Shown piece by piece: positions 11,993-22,733 of a DNA stretch of 64,000 nucleotides; the first letter of the stretch is position 1; each line of letters begins with the position of its first letter. The stretch covers positions 1 through 64,000 of the forward strand of contig JADFUC010001745.1 of the NCBI GenBank assembly GCA_019722365.1, given 5' to 3'. Made by a program: the position numbers and the translations under genes. A model generated the notes under the pieces. That model was not told the DNA's origin and did not search any database. It was given only the letters and a program-made list of their open reading frames with translations. The stretch comes from Lithospermum erythrorhizon (Eukaryota; Streptophyta; Magnoliopsida; Boraginales; Boraginaceae).

Positions 11993-13273
11993 CCACTTTT
12001 TTTGTGATGCCAATTATTTTTTGATTTAAATCGATGATTGATATTCATTCATAAACCGTAGAATTACTACCAATACAATTGAATTAGGGAGACATATATA
12101 TTTAATACTTTTTTGTTATACTTAATTCTTGTTTTAACTAATGAAAAAATCGTCTGTGAAATAATTAAGGTAGGGGTGGGGATCTTGAGTATGAGTCAAA
12201 TAATCCAAATGGTGTATAATATTTAGATTGAATATTTTTGTACAATATTTCGATTGAATATTTTATGCAATCGATGTCTAAACATATGATTAAGCTGAGA
12301 TTTTGTGCGAGTCTTAATCAACAGTGAACTGCGATTGTGCTTTTGCTAATAGCCTTTAAAATGAGTTGGAGTTCGTTTTTCTGGCTTGTAATGGTGTGAG
12401 CAAAATCGATAGAATCGGGTAGAAGAAATCGCTTCATAATATTAGCCATTAATGGGTTGTTTAGCATTTGGTATGAAGCGGCTAGTCATGGGGCGTGATC
12501 GATGACTAATATGTAGTGGGGAATGAAATTTTAGTCGTATGTATATACAATCATTTTATTTTATTAGAAATAGAAATGTATCAAAATTATGGTAAATTTA
12601 AAATTATTGCTCGACAAATTGTTTAAAATGTCGAAGTGTAAATGTCTCAAATAAAATAAAAATTATTTTATTAACAACAATAAAAATGGTGTAAATATGG
12701 AGAATGATAGTCAATAAGATATTTTATTTTATGTTAAGGAACCTATATGACAATTAAGATAAAACTAGGAGCACAAAATGAGTAATCTAGCTTCGAGGGA
12801 ATTTCGATTGACGTTCGGGGACTGACGTCATTCACCCCTTCTTAATTTGTAGCTTAGCCCACTAATAGTTATGGTTAGAAAAGGACTTTCCTCTTTGGCA
12901 CCACACTAAAATCGTGTCTGCAATTTTATTTGATTCGTTTCTTAATTTTTTATATATTCAATAGAAAATGAGTAAGCAAAGGTGATGACAATTCCTAAGA
13001 GTTCGTACACCATCTTTTCAAATTCTTAACCTAATAATCAGAATCAACATATGGCATGATTGTTGTGTCGTCTCCTCAGGCGACCACAATAATACAACCA
13101 GGGACTATGTAAGATCATGCTTTCATTGTCAATACATCTCATGTGTCTGTTGTAGTAATTGATTATGGTACTTTTTTTTTTTCATTTTACTGATTGATTG
13201 TTTGCATTGGTTGAAATACATAAAATGCTTGTTATATACAACATCATAGACTACCACATGATATAAACAAAGA
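10916..13273. other. Intergenic, no gene seen
   Basis: AT-rich with no recognisable coding sequence. It contains a long (AT)n run at 11959-11991 and short A/T homopolymers. Confidence 0.4.
11959..11991. repeat. (AT)n microsatellite, about 16 repeats
   Basis: Perfect AT dinucleotide run. Confidence 0.9.
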
Positions 13274-13509
13274 GATTAAGCGTGCAGAGACATATCTCGG
13301 TTGTCCAGTCGGCCGCTGCGGTCTTGGCCTCTGCTGGCGTGGGTTCGATCACTGGCAGCCCAGCAAGTAATTGTTCTTGAATCCAGTCGTGCTTACCAGT
13401 GTTCTTGGGGTTACACAACCCCGTGTGTAAAATTATTCTAGACCGTCTGAACCATCTCGGATAAACGCCACGTGGTGATGGGTAGCAGTGCGGAAGCGTG
13501 ATTGAGCGT
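13274..13509 (+). mobile_element. tRNA-derived SINE, probable
   Basis: A 216-bp G+C-richer body (13284-13499) carries TTGTCCAGTCGGC, resembling a Pol III A box, and GGGTTCGATCAC, a good B box. Near-identical 10-mers flank it: GATTAAGCGT at 13274-13283 and GATTGAGCGT at 13500-13509, which look like a target duplication. No poly(A) tail is visible, so the assignment is moderate. Confidence 0.5.
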
Positions 13510-13732
13510 ATATCATAAGAAGTGTAAGACCCGACCGAGAATGGTTTGGCCCTTGGACTTGAAATTTTGTGGGGCAGCTATCTTTTTGATTTACATGTTA
13601 TTTGATTTTCGATACCCAAATTTTATCTCCTTTGCTCTTAATACGTTTGAGGCTTGAGAATCCCATTTAACAAACTTGTATCTACAATTTATTTTAATAA
13701 AGAGTCTTTTATAAATTAAAAAAAAAGGTGTG

Positions 13733-13811
13733 AAGACTATCAAATAATGACAACCATCATCTGATATAAACAAGAGGGTGTATAGACTATCAAATAATGA
13801 CAACCATCCAT
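13733..13811. repeat. Direct repeat, two copies at 48-bp spacing
   Basis: AGACTATCAAATAATGACAA followed by CCATC occurs at about 13735 and again at about 13783. The second copy forms the inner part of the left arm of the neighbouring fold-back. Confidence 0.75.
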
Positions 13812-14035
13812 ATATATAACATTATTTACCTACCCATGAGGGTGGCAGTGGAGTGGTTGAGGCCAGAAGGTCGTGGGTTGGTCTCTATCAGCAGCTTTAA
13901 GTCAGGCACATCATGAGAACTGCTGAGTGTAATTGTAGGCTATTAAATCGGTAGGTTTCTGGAGTGCAGCTGAGAGCGATTAGGGTTATCCGTTAAAAAA
14001 AACCATTATTTACACCCTCTTGTTTATATCAGATG
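13758..14035. repeat. 25-bp perfect inverted repeat (fold-back) interrupted by a SINE
   Basis: Positions 13758-13782 (beginning CATCTGATATAAACAAG) are the exact reverse complement of 14011-14035. The loop between is mostly a SINE, so the original hairpin was much tighter. The left arm keeps about 15 extra bases (TAGACTATCAAATAAT) that only partly pair with the right side. It may be a MITE or a local inverted duplication. Confidence 0.8.
13820..14013 (+). mobile_element. tRNA-derived SINE with target duplication
   Basis: The 10-bp sequence CATTATTTAC flanks the element at 13820-13829 and 14004-14013. The body (13830-14003) has TGGCAGTGGAGTGGTTGAGG, an A-box-like start, and GTCGTGGGTTGGTCTC, a weak B box. 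It ends in a short A run (TTAAAAAAAA), as expected for a Pol III retroposon on the plus strand. It has no coding capacity and landed inside a fold-back. Confidence 0.7.
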
Positions 14036-14654
14036 TGTTGGACATAACTACGGATGTCAGGCTATCAGCTGATCAAATAATTGGGTATCGACTTGATTAT
14101 CAACCATAATAATCCACTTGAATAATATTGCCTTAGTGATATCTGATTATTCAAACATAAAATTAAAGTGTCGGTACAAAAAACAAAATAAATACCAGAA
14201 CAATAATGGAAGTGGGAGAGAAATTGAACGTCTTACATGTATTGGCCGTTCAATTTATCAAATCACGACTCAATTCCGGAGACATAGACTATATATTGAA
14301 GTAGATGTGAACATTGTTGAAGTGAAATCACGTTTAATTTATGCGATGTCTAACTTCTGCTGTTCACTGAATTGATCGTTTGTTAATAACTATATATATA
14401 TATACTCCATTCTATGCCACCTGCTTTCTACCACCAGTAAATCATGTATATTATTCAATCACATGTGTGATATATATGCATTGGCATTGACATAATTGCC
14501 CACTTATATTAGCGTGTATATTGATTGATGTAATTATTCTATTTCATTCATATTTGGATCTGATAAATTGCAGATGTTTGGAGTATGTAGTTCAATTGTA
14601 CGCAGAGTTAAAGAGATAGTCTTCTGTGAGTAAGGTACGTATGTAGTAACTCTT
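14036..14654. other. Intergenic, no gene seen
   Basis: AT-rich with a short (AT)n run at about 14390-14404. An 85-codon open frame at 14118-14375 has no recognisable domain and I do not call it. Confidence 0.4.
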
Positions 14655-14989
14655 CACTACTAACACACCAAACGTATAGGGCAAAAATATGGCTAGCACC
14701 TCAAATTCGGTTGCGATTAATGGGTAAGTGTTTTGAACCCGTTCAATTGATTATGTGGGTAATTTTTAGAATTGTAAGTACTACGTCGGGTTGGTGTTGA
14801 GTAGCAATTTTACTATTTGTAATTTTCAAAAAAGTAAAATAAGTTATTTAAATGACCTGACTCACAACCATATAAAAAAAAACCTAACCTTTTCTTTGCT
14901 TCTTTTACTATAAAATTACCCCCGACTTTTTGTAAGTTGGTTTTTTATTTTTATTTTTTTTGGTTTATTATTTTAATTACTTGTTGTAT

Positions 14990-15890
14990 ATTTAATTGTT
15001 TGTTGTTATAATTATTTGTTTAATTAATGATTTAATTTGGTTTAATTAGTTTAAATATAATTTACAAATAATTATGATTTTAATTCGTTTAATTATATTA
15101 TGAATTTAATTCGTTCTTTATTAGTTTAATTCATTTTGTTTTAATTTGTTACTTTGCTTAGTTATAAGTTTAATTCATTTTAATACAATTTTATTCATTT
15201 AATTCGATTTAATTATAATTATTCTTTTAATTCGGGTTTTATTAGTTAGATTAGTTGTTTAATTAGGAATTAGTGAGTTGTGTTTAATTTGAATTAGGTG
15301 TCAATTGTTAATGAATTGAATTAATTGCGTTTGAATTAGATTTGAGTTTGAATTAGATTGAATAGATTTGAATTGAATTGTGTTTAGTGGAAATTGAATT
15401 GAGTTGTGTTTAATTATTGAATTGGAGTGATGAGTGAATTGTTGTTAATAGATTGAATTAAATTAGAGTTTGGTCGTTGAGTCGAATTAGCAGGTTTGAA
15501 TTAGATCGAATTAGATTTGAATTGAATTGTGTTTTAATTGGGAATGATTAAGTTGTGTTTAATTGGTGATTTGGGTAATTGAATTTGTTTAATTGAATTG
15601 TTAATAGATTAAATTGAATTGAGTTTGAATTAGATTTGATTTGAGATTAGATTAGATTTAGATTAGATTTGAAGGTTGAATTGATCAAATTGATTTGAAT
15701 TGAGTTTAGATTAGATCAGTGAATTTGAATTAGATGAGTTTGAATTAGATTGAATTGAGTTTGAATTAGATTGAATTGAGTCTGAATTAGATTTGAGTTT
15801 GAATTGGATCGAATTGAGTTTAAATTAGATTTGAGTTTGAATTAGATGGAATTCGATTTTAATTGAGTTTGAATTTTGAAAATACAGGTT
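14990..15890 (+). repeat. Degenerate short-period repeat rich in GAATTAGATT
   Basis: About 900 bases composed almost entirely of variants of TTTGAATTAGATTGAATTGA and TTTAATT, with no fixed period. The stretch leads directly into an ATG (15896) and the start of the coding remnant. It could be a slippage-expanded leader. Confidence 0.6.
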
Positions 15891-15895
15891 TTTAT

Positions 15896-16310
15896 GGCTC
15901 CTCGTGGTGGTAAGACTCGGACGAAAAAGAATGAGGCAGATGACACGTGGCGGTAGGGGCCGGTTGCGAAAAGTAGTGGTATCAGGACCTTATTGACTTG
16001 ACTACAAGGCCCTTCCGTTGACATACGTGGTACCACTATAAATCTAAGACGTATCTGCGAGGCACATAATTAGGCTCCTGCGATCGTCGATGTCGAATCC
16101 GGGGAGTATCGATGCTCGAGTAGTCAACATCGGTCGTGCACGCCGATAAGGCCTCTGAGCCATATGACGATCTTTGGATCGAGTGGGGAGGATGTTGATG
16201 CCCTGAAAGTCGGATATAGTCCCAGTATGGTCGGTCACCCAACGCGGCCTATAGGCCAGGTCAATCATGACAGTGTCGAGGAAAGGAAGATCATTCTTTA
16301 CCTTATTTGA
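15896..16310 (+). pseudogene. 5' coding remnant of the CACTA element, unidentified
   Basis: The reading frame begins MAPRGGKTRTKKNEADDTWR and hits a stop. Later fragments on the same strand include APAIVDVESGEYR and VGYSPSMVGHPTRPI. A piece at about 17938-17968 (APIVDVDQGEYSY) resembles APAIVDVESGEYR, so the two may be related copies or parts of one protein split by an insertion. I do not recognise a family from this part alone. It is broken by several stops. Confidence 0.3.
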
Positions 16311-16499
16311 TGGAAAGTATGTACATTTGTATTTATTGAGTTTGTTTATTAATATTTATATTTATCATTTTGTCTGTCGTATTTATTTGTTTTATATTAG
16401 ACTTCTTAGTCATAGAGTTCCCAGTTCTTCAGCGAAATAAAGAGAGTCGAGAAGATTTGTGGCCACACTATTCGATGGGACCCGATGCAGTAAGTTCTA

Positions 16500-17900
16500 T
16501 ATGAGAAGCGTTTAGTAGAAGTATAGTGTTATTATTGGAATTATAAAACATTCATATAATATAAATATAAACAAATCGACCCGAAACATAAATTAATATA
16601 AAATGATTACAAAATACATTCACACAAATGTATAAATCTGCGTATGAATAAATGAAAACACAAGTTGCGGTGTCTTCAAAACAACACGGTTCTCTTCCGT
16701 TCTTTGCTTTACCTCAAATGCTGATGCCTCAGTTGGTCCGCTTACATTGGTTGCTGAGATAAATAACTTTATTGGACTGAGAGAATTTGAGTGAACCGAC
16801 TCAAATTCTAAGAAAGAGAAAGAAAGAAGGCATTTGTGTGGGAGAAAGTTAAATGAAAACTTAGGTTTTCATTTCATCTCTTCCTATATACCAGTTTAAG
16901 TTCCTTGGTAATGACTAGATTCATGAAAGGTTATTTCGATTAAGTCATAAACTTATTTAGACGATGTAGAAGTAACTAACAAGTTACTAATGAGGTTCTC
17001 GTTAAACCTTGATTGAACTAACAAGTTAATTGATTTGGTTTTATCTAATTTGTATTTTACATTTATGATGCAAATACCGTCAGTCTCGTTGATTTCAATC
17101 AACTCCAATTTAACAATAAGTTAATTCCATACATGGAATATAACTTCAGCGTCATTGTATGTGTGTGACCTTACGGGCTCCGATAATAACTTGATATAAT
17201 AATAATTGACCATTATAATTATTATATACGTTATGCATGAGATCTAGCAATGCGGCGTAACCACGTGTGCTCATTGAGTTCAATTAAATGATAATAATTA
17301 CTATTTGAGCATGGTTTGAGTAAACACATTTCGCTAAGCAATGGGTATTTACAACAATTGTCGCAGGATTATTATAGAAATCAAACTACTTTGATTCAAC
17401 TCAATTTGCCCGTTGGACGATTACTTTTACAGGTTCCTTTATCCGCGATCTCTCTGATCATAGGCTACAACCATAAGAAATGTTTCATGAAACGCTACGA
17501 AGCACTCACGACTCTTTACTCGAGGTTAAGCTGAATCGGTGCCGCGAAGTCCCGTAAACCCAGTGGTCAACCTTTCGTTGAGAGGCACGAGATACACTTG
17601 TATGTCGAGTTGGACATCTCTTATAATATATCGACACCTCTTGGTATACCTCTTTGTATCACCCGACATATTCGTTATAATCCCGGCTTAAGGTAGGCGT
17701 TTGACATAGTCAAAGCAACGACTCATATAGCAGCAGGTTGTTATATCTGAGTCTAAAATTGTTAAAACGCGGTTAGCAAGCGTCATGGGCATAGATATAC
17801 ATATCTTCTATGATTTTTGCGTGGTCAATCCGACCCACTGGTTATGCAAAGCTGATAGCCCATAAGATTGATCGAGCACCCAGCTCTTACGATCGAGAGT
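16500..17900 (-). mobile_element. LTR-retrotransposon-like fragment inside the CACTA element
   Basis: Related in reverse orientation to about 7380-8620 (see the shared TGGTCAATTATTATTATA string). It appears to separate two parts of the CACTA coding region, which suggests insertion after the CACTA arrived. Boundaries are approximate and no retroviral-type domain is visible. Confidence 0.35.
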
Positions 17901-17977
17901 TGATCATGTCATTATGTTGGTAAACCGAATCGCTGTCGCCCCAATTGTCGATGTCGACCAAGGTGAATATAGCTACC

Positions 17978-18265
17978 TTATATTTCCTAGACTTGAATAG
18001 GTTCTCTTGTCGACCGCCGGGTTGCCCTCTAGAAATTATTAATGGTAGCCAGAGGGACCTCACTTTTCGTTCGGCAGTACATAACAAGTTATACAAAATT
18101 AAGATGGGAAAGGCGTGCCACGATTGGATCGAGATCCGGCGTGAATATGTCGGAGGTATTGGTGCGAGGATGAGTAGAGGCGATAAACTGCTTGAGCCGT
18201 GTGAGCGGATGGGGCTTCGCATTATATTCCGCCAGAACAAGGGCCTTCGTGAGCGAGGTGCATGA
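17978..18265 (+). pseudogene. CACTA second-protein remnant (Transposase_24/TNPA-like), tentative
   Basis: The frame contains CPLEIINGSQRDLTFRSAVH, NKLYKIKMGKACHDWIEI and RGDKLLEPCERMGLRIIF. The AVH-NKL pattern is reminiscent of the Transposase_24 family that CACTA elements encode beside the main transposase. The resemblance is weak and judged by eye. The frame stops at 18265 (GA then TGA), with downstream coding fragments in other frames. Confidence 0.3.
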
Positions 18266-18491
18266 TGAGTTAAGATAAATTTAATTATTATTTTTTACTA
18301 TTACTATAAATTTTAATTTTACTATGTATTTTAATAGTTATTAACTATGGGAAGCGTCATTCGCAGCTGAATCTTCGTATTGGTCTTAACAAGAAGGAGA
18401 CAGGCTGACAGAGCGAACTAGCGAAACCTGACCCGAGACTGGAGTAGGCTTAAATTTTCATTCTTATGTTTCTATAACTTAAAGGAGGAGT

Positions 18492-18945
18492 ATGGCCTTT
18501 GTTCCGTGGAGAAATGCAGGGAGGCAGACCCATTCTGAGACTCTGCAATGGGACAAAGGCGTTGTAGATCGGACTTCGGCCTTGATGGTAGAAGTTAGAG
18601 CGGATGCTTGGAGCGGTTATACACCAGTTGTTGAGCCATTGATGGATGTTGGTCCGTTCTCGGCGGGGCCTACAGGGCATTATGGAAGATATGCAGTGTA
18701 TGTTAAGCCCAGTCGGAGAACAAGGTCCTTAAGTACAGAATCTACGGGCTGGGGCTTCAAATGTCGGTATGAAGGACGAGATCATAGGCCTCAAGTCCCA
18801 GATGGCTAACTTTATGGGCATGTTCCGGGGCTTATATATAGGGTCACAAAGGCATTGCGGTTCAGTTTCGTGATGAAAAGATCCGTCCAGATCTGTGAGG
18901 AGTAAATGCGGGACTAATGACATAGTTCAGGAGGAATGACTTCGT
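18492..18945 (+). pseudogene. CACTA coding remnant with a coiled-coil-like piece
   Basis: One frame (18492-18809) reads MAFVPWRNAGRQTHSETLQW onward and includes VDRTSALMVEVRADA. A shifted frame around 18768-18830 reads LKDEIIGLKSQMANFMGMF, a heptad-like amphipathic stretch common near the C-terminus of Transposase_24-type proteins. The two frames probably belonged to one protein that has since been frameshifted. Confidence 0.35.
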
Positions 18946-19378
18946 TAGCCCCACCCAGGACCCAGCGGCTGTCTTGACCTCATGACCTCGACTTAACTCG
19001 GGCAACACCTAAATCACTCAATCTGATACTTGACTCCTACCCGGACCCCAGTGTGCCCCAGTCGACCCTTAGATGTGTTTTGTATTTATATTTTATATTT
19101 ATGTTTATGAATATTACATGTTTATGTTTGGATATTAGTTTAGTGGATATTTTATGTTTATGTTTGAATATTAGTTGTTTTCGGATATGATTTGTGTTGT
19201 TTATGCATATTACTTGTTTATGTTTAAAACCCAAGTGGTATAAAACAATAGAGCTGTCATTTTGTAATCTGGTTTTACAGGTTTGGCGTCGGTCCCATGT
19301 CAGTTTGGTGTCGGGAATAACAAAATTAGCAATACATCGCGTGTCGGTTTAATTGTCGGTTTAGCGTCGGGTATTACA

Positions 19379-20155
19379 TAAAAATGTATTTTCTTTTTCT
19401 AAAATTTTAAGTAATATAATAAAGTATTATGTACAATAATTATTGTATATATTATTAATATTAAAATAAATATTTCTCAACATGTTCCACATGATAAATC
19501 AGGAATAAACTATACTTTCATTTCTTTATATAACATATCACCCACGAGTATTATCGACCTGAATATTTTATAATATTTTATATTTATAATGTCTATAATA
19601 CTTAACTTATAACTAATTTTCAATAAACTATATTTATTATATGAATAATAAGTTTAAAATAAAAATTAAGTTTAATAGATTTTGAGGGTATGTGGGGAGT
19701 ATCGGGTTGGCTTCGGTAGGGTTAGATGCTTCGGTTTGGTATCGGTTTGGCGTCGGTTATTATTAAAAAATGTATTTTTCTTTCTTTCTAATGAATTTTT
19801 AAGTAATAATAAATTATTATGTACAATAATTATTTTATATATTGTTAAATATTATAATAGAAAATATTTATAAACATTCCGTATTAATTGAATGAACTAT
19901 AACTCGACTCTTTACTATATAACATATATCCATACGAGTATTGCTCAGCGTGAATATTTGATAATATTTTTATATTTATAATATATAATACTTAACCTAT
20001 AATAATTTTCAATAAACTATATTTATTATATGTGGAATAATTAGATTAAAATAAAAAATTAATTTTAAGGAGTATTGAGGTATGAGGTGTCGGGTTAGGC
20101 GTCGGTAGTTAGAGGCTTGGTTAGGTGTGTCGGTTTGGCATGAGTTTATTATTAA
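19379..20155 (+). repeat. Two tandem copies of a unit of about 386 bp
   Basis: Copy one (about 19379-19764) and copy two (about 19765-20152) run in the same order: AATGTATTTT, ATTATGTACAATAATTATT, AACATAT with ACGAGTATT, TTTCAATAAACTATATTTAT, then GTCGGGTTGGC/GTCGGGTTAGG and GTCGGTTTGGC-type motifs. They are diverged, so the duplication is not recent. They carry the CACTA subterminal motif internally. Confidence 0.7.
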
Positions 20156-20639
20156 AGCCAGAGCGTGGCAGACGCCAATTTGTCTAAAGTGAAAAAAGAA
20201 GATTCAATTATCCTAGCAAACAAAAAAAGCCACTCCCACTCCCGCTCCCTCTGCTCGGCTTCCTCCTCGCCCCGACTCAGGAGTCCAAGGTATGTTTTGA
20301 TATTATTATGTTCAATTATATCAAATAATGTTCAATTATATTCAATTATGTTGAATTACAAGACTAGCAATTATTCAATTTTTTTAATTTAATTGGTAAT
20401 CATTTTTATTAATTCAATTATTCAATTATGATTAGATGTCATTCACAACGGAAATAATTAGTTGTCAACACTTTGTGATAATTGGGGTGGACGATTCACC
20501 CCACACCTTGGTAATTTATTAATTTAACTTCGTAGTGTGGTATGTTCAATTATGTTATATTCAATTTTGTTTCAATTATGTTGATAGGTACTACTTTGGC
20601 GTTAAGGCGGTGTGATCGTAGCAAAACTGACCATAAGCG

Positions 20640-21165
20640 AGTTTGTGTCAAATGTTCTGCTCTGATGATGATGACCATGTTGATTATTATGGGATTCATA
20701 GAATATTTGGGGAATTATTAGGCATTTACATATGTGATAAAGTTGTACTCTTCAAGTGTTATTGGTTTGACACTAGCGGTGGATGCGAGATACATCCAGA
20801 ATGGAATGGTTCAAATCAAGCACAAGCGAGAGCCTCACAAGGGTGACCTCTTTGTCATAGCGTACAAACCGCAACAAGTATACTATCTTCGTTACATCTC
20901 AGCTGGTAGAGAACATAAGCGGTGGTGTGTTGCAATGAAGAGCGAGCAGCTAGAAGTCGAGTTGATTGGACTCGTATGCAAAATCTTGATGTGTCGACTT
21001 TAAATAGAAGATATATTCCAAAGGCCAACAACCTCCACAGGTTGTTGATCCATCGAGCGATATTGATGACATCGTTGCGAGGAGGAGATATTCAATTGTA
21101 ATTGAAGATGATCTAAGACCTAGCGATAGTGATCTTGATCTGATCAAACTACGGATAATGATGTA
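20640..21165 (+). pseudogene. CACTA transposase C-terminal remnant (DUF4216-like), frameshifted
   Basis: In one frame: DDHVDYYGIHRIFGELLGIY and KVVLFKCYWFDTS. After a frameshift near 20775 the second frame continues IQNGMVQIKHKREPHKGDLF, VIAYKPQQVYYLRY and RWCVAMKSEQLEV. VVLFKC-W-FD followed by DLFVIA-QQVYY is the typical order of the DUF4216 domain at the C-terminal side of plant CACTA (TNP2-type) transposases. An acidic tail (DIDDIVARRRYSIVIEDD, about 21060-21130) follows in another frame. The catalytic transposase region expected upstream is not found, so the gene is both truncated and frameshifted. Confidence 0.6.
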
Positions 21166-22059
21166 GACTCGGAGAAGAGAGCTATTAGAAACAATACAGC
21201 GGCGGCGCACCGGAAGACTGAGATCAATGTTTTAATTTCAAGTTTTCATGAAATAATTGTAAGTTTGTATTAAGCCTCGTATAACGTTTAAAATGTAGTA
21301 GTCGATTTTCTTTGTTTTAATGTCGTGTTTGCATGTTGTGTTGTGTTTGGATGCATTATGATTGTAGGTTGGCTGATTGTCAAATCGGTTTTTTACTGAT
21401 GTCTTAATATGGCGTCGGTCCGGCATCGGTTTGGCGTCGGTATGTACAATTATATTTTAAAGACTAATGTCGGTTGGACTAATCAGTTGGTAATAAAGGC
21501 TAAATTTTCAATATTCCCTCTAAATTATAAAGTGCGGGAAATTTAAATTATTTTATTTAGTGGCGCTTGATGTCGTATGGGTCAGCTTCAATTTCGAATA
21601 TAACTCTCCTACATATAAACGCTAATCACATGTCCTTTCAAGCTTTAACCTTAACACACTTAATCCACCAAAACAACATTTCTAATTTATTTTGTTTTAG
21701 TTTTATTTTTATATATAATCTTATTATTTTGTTTAATTTTGTAGGTAAATTGAAAAATGTAATTATTACCAATTTCATTTTTTTAATCTTTGATAATAAT
21801 GTTGTTACTCATTTTTTTATTGTTTATTATTTTTCATTTCTTATATTATCATTTGTGTACTAATCTTCTTATTTTATTTAATTTTTTTTGTTTATGTTTA
21901 TTGTAGAGAAAAATTATTAATTCAAAAGAAAATAGAGGTAATTTTATGTTGTTATTTGTGTAATATTTAGTTGTTTATGTTTATGTTTATTGTAGGAAAA
22001 ATAGTCAAACACAAAAATAAAAGAGGTAATTTTTATATTATTTTTGTTGATGTTTATTA

Positions 22060-22206
22060 TTGTTTGTGTTTATGTTTGGGTATTGTTTGTGTTTATGTTT
22101 GGGTATTGTTTGTGTTTATGTTTGTGTTTATGTTTGGGTATTGTTTGTGTTTATGTTTGGGTATTGTTTGATGTTTGGGTATTGTTTGTGTTGATTTTTG
22201 GGTATT
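22060..22206 (+). repeat. Minisatellite, about 23-bp unit, six partial to full copies
   Basis: The unit TGTTTGTGTTTATGTTTGGG plus TAT is repeated head to tail with a few shortened copies. Related but looser TGTTTATGTTTG strings occur at 19085-19225 and 21890-22000, so this motif was expanded more than once in the element. Confidence 0.85.
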
Positions 22207-22733
22207 CTGGCCATAGTTACAAATGTTCCATTTTCATTGCATTATTTTTTTTCAAAATTTATCATCATAGCGTCGGTAGGCGTTGAATTTACCTAGTTTC
22301 ACACTATTATATCAATTATTAAGATTCGGGTAGAATTCGGTCTTAAAATATTTTATCCGGTATTAGCGTTGTAGTACAAAATAAATAAAAAATAAAAAAT
22401 ACATTGTCGGTTTGGCATCGGTATTAAATAAATCAAAAAGAAAGTAAAATATGACATGGCGTTGGTGTTAAATAAATAAAAAATAAAGTAAAATATGACA
22501 TGGCGTCGGCTTGGCGTCGGTAATAAATAAATAAAAATAAAAAAGTCGCGTCAGTTTTAGCGTTGAAGCTTAGAACTTAATAGGTAAATGTGAATTCTAT
22601 TTGTTAGCATCGGATAGGTAAATTAAATTAGAGTCGAAAAGTAGGCATCGGTGAGATCCGACACATTGTAAGCCAAAAGTGGCGTCGGTGAATTGCTCGG
22701 TGTCAGGCGTCATGTTTACTGTGTTTTGTAGTA

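Larger units (their letters stand above)
14655..22733 (+). mobile_element. Decayed CACTA (En/Spm-type) DNA transposon
   Basis: The left terminus reads CACTACTAACACACCAAAC. The right terminus, read on the other strand, is TACTACAAAACACAGTAAAC. With one gap they agree at about 16 of 21 positions, and the 8.1-kb size suits the superfamily. Many copies of CGTCGGT and variants lie toward the right end, as in CACTA subterminal repeats. A DUF4216-like transposase remnant (about 20640-21165) supports the class. No matching 3-bp target duplication remains (CTT on the left, TTG on the right), and all coding parts carry stops or frameshifts, so it is old and immobile. It also contains an LTR-like fragment (about 16500-17900), tandem repeats and a minisatellite. 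Confidence 0.55.

Noticed and set aside
18480..18495. AAAGGAGGAGTATGG looks like a bacterial ribosome binding site and start codon.
   Set aside because: The surrounding sequence is a plant transposon remnant and the frame is broken. The match is chance.
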